Assembly (NCBI GenBank): GCA_022496805.1
Contig: CM040102.1
Span: 2,805,501 to 2,869,500, forward strand
Reading direction: 5' to 3'
Source: Pohlia nutans
Taxonomy: Eukaryota; Streptophyta; Bryopsida; Bryales; Mniaceae
Length of the DNA stretch: 64,000 bases
In this document: piece by piece, positions 57,688 through 64,000 of the stretch
Layout: the number at the start of each line of letters is the position of its first letter
Numbering within the stretch: the stretch's first letter is position 1
Translations under genes and position numbers: made by a program
Notes under the pieces: generated by a model
The model's input: the letters and a program-made list of their open reading frames with translations, nothing else
The model's database searches: none
What the model was told of the DNA's origin: nothing

Positions 57688-59311
57688 GGGCATTCTCAAT
57701 CTTCACGGCAAAGTGGCCCGCCAACGGCACTTTCCCGGGGCAGCAACGGCTACGTGCCCCAATCCCGCCGTAAAAGGCGCTAGTACATTTGTGGCCCTGG
57801 CAATCAAACCTCCGAGGCTGGTGTTTTTGTCTTCTTTCCCGGAGTTTGGAAACCCGACGGTACAGCGAGTCAACCACGGATATGGCAAATCGACTCCGTA
57901 GTTCCCGCCAAGAAAGGGAATTTTTTTACATAAATAGTGGTTTAGGGTATAACATATTTAGAGGTAAAATAAATTTTACATAAATAGCGGTTTTGCTTAT
58001 AGCTTAACCCCTAAACGTCCTCACCCTTTTCAGATTTGGCAGTTTTTCAAAAATGCATTATGAAATGCAACTAAGAGGGGTATTTTCAATTTGATGAATG
58101 AATAAAAGTTGTACATTATGCATTTTAGATTCTATCCATACGGTTAGATTTGCGATTGCTATCACTAATATTTGTGTATATATTTTAAAACTTAAAATTT
58201 AGAGCTCCTTGGTAATATGATTACGAATAAGATATTGACAATCTAATATTGATTTTTTTTGAGATGGGTTGAAATGTGATACTCTAAGTGTAGTGATTTT
58301 TGGAGATTTTTTGGTTGCTAATTTCTAGTACTTGACTTTTTCAAGAGCACTTTTAGACTAAAATCTTTCAAATTTGGGGTGGAACACTACAACATGAAAT
58401 GAGGCATAAAAATTTCACAAATCATTCCCTTTCTAACCGGATCGCACATGCACGAAGCCAACTTCCCATAAAAGTTTTAGTAAAAATTCCACACTGCAAA
58501 AAGTCCATGAACGATGAGATATCCGAGTTCAAATCCGTACATCATCCAAAATATGGATGGTTGGGCGGTTAGGGGTTAAGGAGGCCCGCAGAGGCAACGT
58601 ACAAGTCCCGCTGGCCGGAGCAACTTTTGTGTTTATTCCTAAACAAAAAACCAGGTAAAATTACAAAGAAACCCAAGCTTTGTAAATGAAGGTCTACTTT
58701 CCCCTCATATGTACAATTTGGGAAAATTGCACTAACTGGGGCCTCCAGCTGCACTAGCTGGGGACCCCAGCTGTACTAGTTGGGGTCTTTGCTTTTTTAC
58801 CACAATAGAAGTTAAAGTTATAACTAAGAGTTAATAAGGTAAAAGTCATTCTTTTACCTTAATAAAAATAGAAACTACAAATCGTTTCTAATTTGGCTAC
58901 AGTTAACTACACGTTAACTATTTGTGACTTCTATTTTAACATAAAGTACTCAATTAAAAACTAAAATTAAATATAGTTGTTTTTAAAACAACCAAAATTA
59001 AATAAAAGGCAAAAAGTAAACTAAAAAATTAAAGGAATATAAATAATAAAAAAGTAAATAAAATTATAGTAGCAAATTAAAAACTAAAATTAAATAAAAG
59101 TAAAAAACATAAACTAAAAAATCAATAAAATATTAAAAATAAAAAAACCAACAAAATCTAAAACCGCGGGATCGAGGGTTAGGAGCGCCCGGGTGCCGGC
59201 CGGGTTGGGGCCGCTTCAACGGCATATATTCTTTTTGGCATCCCGTTGCCAAAAGTGCCCCTCCAAATGCGGTTGGCGGGCCACTTTGCCAAGGCAAGAT
59301 TGAGGATGCCC
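57688..59311. mobile_element. Harbinger-like element, 1.6 kb, middle level of the nest
   Basis: GGGCATTCTCAATCTT with GCAAAGTGGCCCGCCAAC is mirrored at the right (GTTGGCGGGCCACTTTGCC, then AAGATTGAGGATGCCC). TAA is duplicated at both edges. It contains the TTAA element at 58,008. There is no transposase frame. Confidence 0.8.
58008..58575. mobile_element. TTAA-flanked MITE, long family, innermost level
   Basis: The ends CCCCTAAACGTCCTC and GGGCGGTTAGGGG lie between TTAA copies; 568 bp. Confidence 0.85.
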
Positions 59312-59338
59312 TAAAGGACCAAGGATTCATGGTTTTAA

Positions 59339-59564
59339 CCCCAATATTAGAATACGTTGTATTTTGGTTGTATTTGGAATGAATCCACACCTTCAATGAG
59401 TTTGAGTTCAAAAAAGAAGTTGAAATTTAAATCGACGTGGTTCTAATCAGCTACTAAGATTTTCGTAGAGAAAATCCCGTTGTATTTTGGTTTAGAGTTT
59501 TTTGTTGGTAGCAAATCCCAATTATACAACAACGTATGTACTATCCCCGTGGGACATTTAGGGG
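59339..59564. mobile_element. TTAA-flanked MITE, 226 bp, nested
   Basis: The ends CCCCAATATTAG and GGGACATTTAGGGG lie between TTAA copies inside the outer short-family element; same family as 39,403-39,627. Confidence 0.8.
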
Positions 59565-60084
59565 TTAAAATGTTAAATTCAATTAATCATATTGTGAAAT
59601 ATATAATTCAAATGAGACTAAAATTTGTATCACTGGAATTAGTGAAGAATAATGTATATGATTGCCAAAAAAAAAAAAAATTTGAACAAAGGGAAATTCA
59701 CGTAGAACCTACTCAAAACTACTAAAAAAATACAAGGTTCAATTTGGACTTCTTGGTCTTTTAGGGGTTCAGCAATCTAGACATACCAAGTGTGTCACAA
59801 ATTCTTGAGGGATAGATGAATCTTAATTAGTGGAGTTGAATCAAATTGAAATCTTTTTTCTGTTTTATAAAATTTGTAATTTTTTAGAATTTTTGAAGTG
59901 GTTTGCCTTTAGAATACAATAATTATCATTATGAGGTTATTGTGTTTTGGTTTTCTTAGTAAATGAAATGTGAGATTCTACAACTACAAGTACATGACTC
60001 AAACTAGTTCATAATGACTAATGACAATCATTACGAACTAGTTTTTGCACTATTTGAGTCCTATACTTATAATCGTAGAATCTC

Positions 60085-60790
60085 ATATTTCTTCTAGTGT
60101 CTTGTGCTAGGGTTTCATGCAAGTTTCTTGATGGAGTTGCGGATGTGGTAGTGGCGCTTGTCAAAATGAGTTCAATTTCACAACATGTACACCATAATTA
60201 TCTTGTTTGCAAATTATCGCCTTTGATTTTTTAATGTTTTTTACTCGTTTTCATTTTGCAACAGTATTTATGAGTTTAGTGGCGTTGGATGGAAAGATAC
60301 TTGAACAGAAGAAAAGATCTTTGTTATGACGACAAAGAACAAAGTGTTTTTCTTGGAATATGAAGGAGACGAGCCCAAATTTATTTGACTAATAGACGTT
60401 GAGGAGGGAGAGTCTTTTGCGCAACTCCGAGTAAAATTAGAAGATGTGGGTGGTATTGGTGGCTGTTTCAATTTTAAGATGCAAACGAGTCTTGCAGAAT
60501 TTTGTCTACATTAGAAAGGTTGTGGCATCTCATGTGATGATTGTCTCTCAATTTTGACATAAGATGGCGTATTACATGATATTTTCAAATAAATATACAC
60601 GGGTCCACCTAAAATCTCAAAATAGATGTGACAGAGCCTGGTGAGATAATATTATTTTGCAAAGTGCAGTAAAGTTGTTCGATTGATGGATCATGATGGA
60701 GTCTTTAGGGTTTTGTGAAAGGGGTTGAGTTCTTGTTGGTTTCATGTCTGATTTGGGTTCATTTTGCTTCCATAGTTTCCTTTGTTGCTA
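60085..60790 (+). repeat. Dispersed repeat with a protein-like fragment, copy 2
   Basis: It matches 46,830-47,900 but lacks the TA run and carries frame breaks (an in-frame stop in the EGDEPKF, IDVEEGESFAQL stretch near 60,390). Confidence 0.6.
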
Positions 60791-61830
60791 CCGTAGTACC
60801 ATACTAGGTTCGTCCTAAAATAATTCTAAAAATAAAAAACGTAAAAATTAGAAAATTTTGAAGACAAAAAAACGAAAATAGAATAAATTAGTTTTTGCAA
60901 TATTTTGTTAATTCTAAGCTATTTAAGGTCATTTTTACTGATTTTTTTGCTAAAAAACGAAAATTGAGAAATTCAGTTTTTGAGAGGCGAACCTTATTTT
61001 TTCAAAAAAAAAGACTATTTGTTCATTAGGTGGCGAACTATGGTGTTACGGTATTGACCTTGCTACCCATGCCCATGACATTCAGGGCACTGTTGACAAT
61101 GACAAGGTTGCATGATCAACTTCACTCACAAGTGTCGTTTTTGCAGAATCTGAATTCTTGTATGAACCACTCATTGCACAATCTTTGAGTTGGTGCAAAC
61201 ATTCCCTTACACAAGCTTCCATTGCTATTCGAGGAGTGCTTCACTGCTTCAACTTCGTTGCTTTGTCACTTCCTCTATGGAACAAAGACAAGGTGATAGT
61301 ACATTAAAAGAGGGATTTCCTCCCTGGAAAAAATTGAGGAATAGAAAGCACAAAGCCAAAGCTAGCGAAGAAATTAAACCGGCACGAGCAATCCGAGACT
61401 CGAGGGTGCACTGTACTAAACATGTACGAGTATACGTGAGTGCACAGAAGGGGTATTAATTTGAACACTACCGTATTACGTATATATACAATAAACACAT
61501 TTAGAACTGAAAATATTCACGTATACTTACACTAAACATATATTTAAAACGGAATACATCTGTATACAAAGGTATTTTAGACATATAGCCTCCCGTATAC
61601 AGGGGGTTTTTAGAAGGGGTCATGAACGCACGTGATTCTCAAACATAATGTAGAGTGCACCCCCCGAGATCCGAGACAACTACTACTCGATCATGAACTA
61701 CCTACAACCTACCCAAGTGTACAAAATGCTCAACATTCAAGAAAGAAGAACAATATGCTCGACGTTCAACAAGATTGCAACAATATGGTGGAGAGCTTAT
61801 CTGTAAGGAATCCACGAGGTGATTGATGTC
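60791..61830. other. Spacer without a supported gene
   Basis: Short ORFs at 61,190-61,459 and 61,632-61,826 show no recognisable domain or splice context. Confidence 0.35.
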
Positions 61831-61834
61831 GTGA

Positions 61835-62026
61835 CACTAGTAGCAGAATTGTTGTTTTTCACTCCCCACTTTGTGGAAACAGTGAACAATGACGGAATAT
61901 TGTGCCTAGATTAATGTCTTCTTGTGACCAAAACCACTCACTAGCATTGACGCAACCCATATGTCTGGCGCGGTTTCATTCCTTTTTTATTTATAGTAAG
62001 TGAAAACGACACTTTTTTTACTAGTG
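61835..62026. mobile_element. CACTA MITE, 192 bp
   Basis: The ends CACTAGTAGCAG and TTTTTTACTAGTG carry a perfect TGA duplication. Confidence 0.88.
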
Positions 62027-62254
62027 TGAGTAGCTTAGTGTGCAACTTTGATCAGTCGTGCAACTTGCAGCATTGATCTATCATTTGATTGAGCACTATT
62101 GATTTCTTGCTTTTTCTAGTTCAATACTCTCTGAGCCCGGAGGACGTGGATTTTAGATATCATGGTGAGGATTTTAGTGTCTTGGCCACTGTATATGACG
62201 CTTACAACAAGAAGTCCGATGTTGGTGGGCGGACGAGTGGAACTACAAGTATAA

Positions 62255-62460
62255 GAGCATCTCCATGAATTGCAGTATTGCACTATGAAGGTCATTCAAA
62301 ATGGAGACCTCACCATGTAATTCTCCACCAGCATCACTCAATTAGACTTTGAAAATAGTAAATGAGCCACTAAGAACTCACCATGCATAGATTTGTGCAA
62401 TCATGATGTGCAATTAAGAAGAGAAGATACACTAACTTGAGTGAATTTGAGGGCCTTGAA
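62255..62460. mobile_element. Tourist/Harbinger-like MITE, right end missing
   Basis: It begins GAGCATCTCCATG after TAA and contains the uninterrupted 'gtgcaattaagaagagaag', the empty site for the element at 9,462. Confidence 0.65.
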
Positions 62461-62474
62461 CTCGGTTACATTTA

Positions 62475-63030
62475 ATAAAACAGTTCCTTGAATTTAAAAA
62501 CAATCAAGATCCTTCATACTAAATAAAGATTCTAATTGAGAGACCACCAAGCTTCGTAACTTATAACTATTTGGAGTGCACAAATAAGAGTGTAATAACC
62601 CTTAAAGGATTAGGGCATAGTAGATACGTTGCCGTATATTTAACATTTGTTGTAAGTAGAAAGTTCCAATTTAAGATCTCAATAGCTTTTAAGACTATGT
62701 AGACATGAATTTGAACTTCACTTTTGATATGAAAATCATAAGAGGTGTAGAACTATTCCAAATATAATGAAATACGGCCGTATAATACTGGTTGGAATGG
62801 CCAATCTGGACCTTTAAGGGTTCAAGCAAAACTCATGGTATCTTATTCAAACTCAATATGAATTGAAAGATAACTCTCATAATCAAGTTTCCTACATCAA
62901 ATCAAGATGTATAGCCTCTTTATACTTAAGTAGCACCTAGGTAGCACATGTGTATTATTGTGATATTACCTACATAAAAACATGAAAAGAGCATCCAAGA
63001 GCATCCAAGGTACTTGAATTTCTCTTCAAG
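62475..63030 (+). repeat. Dispersed repeat, copy 3 of 3, interrupted
   Basis: It matches 48,110-48,440 on both sides of the TTAA element at 62,599-62,820. Confidence 0.65.
62599..62820. mobile_element. TTAA-flanked MITE, 222 bp
   Basis: The ends CCCTTAAAGGATTAGG and GGACCTTTAAGGG; flanks decayed to ATAA and TTCA. The empty site is near 48,248. Confidence 0.8.
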
Positions 63031-63159
63031 TAACACGCATTTCGTTAAAACTGGATTTACGCGCGAATCCCGGACTTTTTGAGCTGCTTAGAAATAGGGA
63101 GATGAGCCAGGGGAGGTCGCAAAAAATCAATAGAGAGGCCGTATTCAGAAGGAGGAATG

Positions 63160-63390
63160 CCTGAATTCTGTTGACAGGGAGAAATTGACAATCTGATTTT
63201 CTGCGACAGGGAGTTATCTGCGGTCAGAATTTCTGCGACAGGGAATTATTTCAATTCCGGTTCCATGCGATAGGGAGGCCTCCCCATTGTCGTTTCCAAT
63301 GTTGGGGAGCCGTCCCCATCGATCGGTGTTTGATGGTTCCCGGGATGCTGTCCTTGGCTGTGATAGGGAGGTCTCCCTGCTGGCGCCTGT
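63160..63390. repeat. Spaced repeats of a GACAGGGAG-like motif
   Basis: 'gttgacagggag', 'ctgcgacagggag', 'ctgcgacagggaa', 'atgcgatagggagg' and 'gtgatagggagg' occur in the same direction with spacing of about 40-115 bp. Confidence 0.6.
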
Positions 63391-63686
63391 CCTCCTGTAC
63401 TAGAAGGGCAGTAGAGAGTCTGTAAAAACCATAGGTGTCATTACACTCAAAGCATCAGATGAAAGAAAACTGTATTTTAATTCAAATCGAGTACATGGGG
63501 ACATTCTTCCGCCAGAGTGCAAACTCTATTCAACGTCCAATGGCGGCTACTGTGATCGGCCTATATCCTACATGCCCCTAGTCACCGCCGGCCTCGGAGG
63601 CGGCGTGAGAGGCGGCCAGAACTGCCTTAGCTTGGCGTTGTCTGCATCCAACTTCGGAATCTTGCGAAGCGAGCTCTCCGTGAAGT

Positions 63687-64000
63687 TCACTTTGGGTGTA
63701 CTTCAGTACTTCCGTAGAGGATGGCAGTGCAATCCACCCAACAGACGGCGTTGTCGCTGCCATCGCGCTCCCACTTCACATCCCAACAACCTCTATACCG
63801 CTCCTCGTCACTGAGCTCGCGGCCTCCTCGGGCGGGCCTCCAATATCGGATTTGGCACTTACCGTGATGTGCGGAGCGGGCGTCACGAACGGCCGGTGCA
63901 AGCACCCTGCCTATCCACACTGGATAGATTGCGGGGTCGTTGGGCCTCACGAGGACAAAGTGCCCGACGAGGGCGTCATGGTACGGGTTGAATGCCGGTG
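63687..64000 (-). CDS. 3' end of an unrecognised GC-rich ORF, possibly from a transposon
   Basis: The minus-strand frame enters at the right edge and stops at 63,687-63,689, giving about 103 visible residues. It reads FVLVRPNDPAIYPVWIGRVL, then IRYWRP, then YRGCWDVKWERD, WVDCTAILYG. The alternating aromatic and charged residues suggest a small beta-barrel (Tudor, chromo or BAH-like) near a C-terminus. Similar tails occur on proteins of some plant and algal transposons, as far as I recall; this is not certain. No start, splice site or catalytic motif is in view. Confidence 0.55.
   Translation of the reverse strand, partial: PAFNPYHDALVGHFVLVRPNDPAIYPVWIGRVLAPAVRDARSAHHGKCQIRYWRPARGGRELSDEERYRGCWDVKWERDGSDNAVCWVDCTAILYGSTEVHPK

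Larger units (their letters stand above)
57681..59768. mobile_element. Outer TTAA element of a three-level nest
   Basis: The short-family left end (CCCCTAA) is at 57,681, resumes at 59,312 (TAAAGGACCAAGGATTCATG) and again at 59,565, and ends GGTCTTTTAGGGG at 59,768. Removing the inserts restores a normal short-family member. Confidence 0.8.

Overview
This window reads as nuclear DNA of a land plant. The evidence is a chloroplast-targeted MFP1-type coiled-coil gene, plant-type five-exon GDSL esterase/lipase genes, GT-AG introns, and dense populations of short plant-style DNA transposons (CACTA, Tourist/Harbinger-like, Stowaway/mariner-like). I cannot name the species. A non-seed plant is a weak guess, based on the DUF6817-type gene and the unusual TTAA-flanked elements. 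Coding exons are clearly richer in GC than the AT-rich spacers.

Layout. 1-181: first exon of a GDSL esterase running off the left edge (minus). 0.2-14.3 kb: gene-poor, filled with nested miniature transposons and a degenerate tandem array. 14.4-16.3 kb: a two-exon DUF6817-like gene (minus). 17.3-20.9 kb: more transposons. 20.9-29.0 kb: a ten-exon MFP1-like gene (minus) whose introns carry many elements, including a 978-bp palindrome. 29.0-29.6 kb: shared upstream region with a divergent three-exon gene for a Lys/Arg-rich, probably nuclear protein (29.6-32.2 kb). 32.4-51.5 kb: a segmental block present three times in direct orientation. Blocks A and B each carry an intronless gene for a protein with two predicted membrane segments, a weakly AP2-like region and a C-terminal coiled coil. 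Block C has lost the gene. 51.5-55.5 kb: a second GDSL gene with intact exons but no start codon or signal peptide, joined exactly to the end of a Harbinger-like element. 55.5-63.7 kb: transposon-rich, including a three-level nest. 63.7-64.0 kb: 3' end of an unrecognised GC-rich ORF (minus).

The most striking pattern is a swarm of about 24 non-autonomous elements with CCCT...AGGG ends flanked by TTAA. Related copies supply the unoccupied sites for three of them, which supports TTAA duplication, the hallmark of piggyBac-type transposition. The same kind of comparison gives target-site duplications for several other element families. All exon structures were worked out by eye from splice sites and reading frame; no searches were run.
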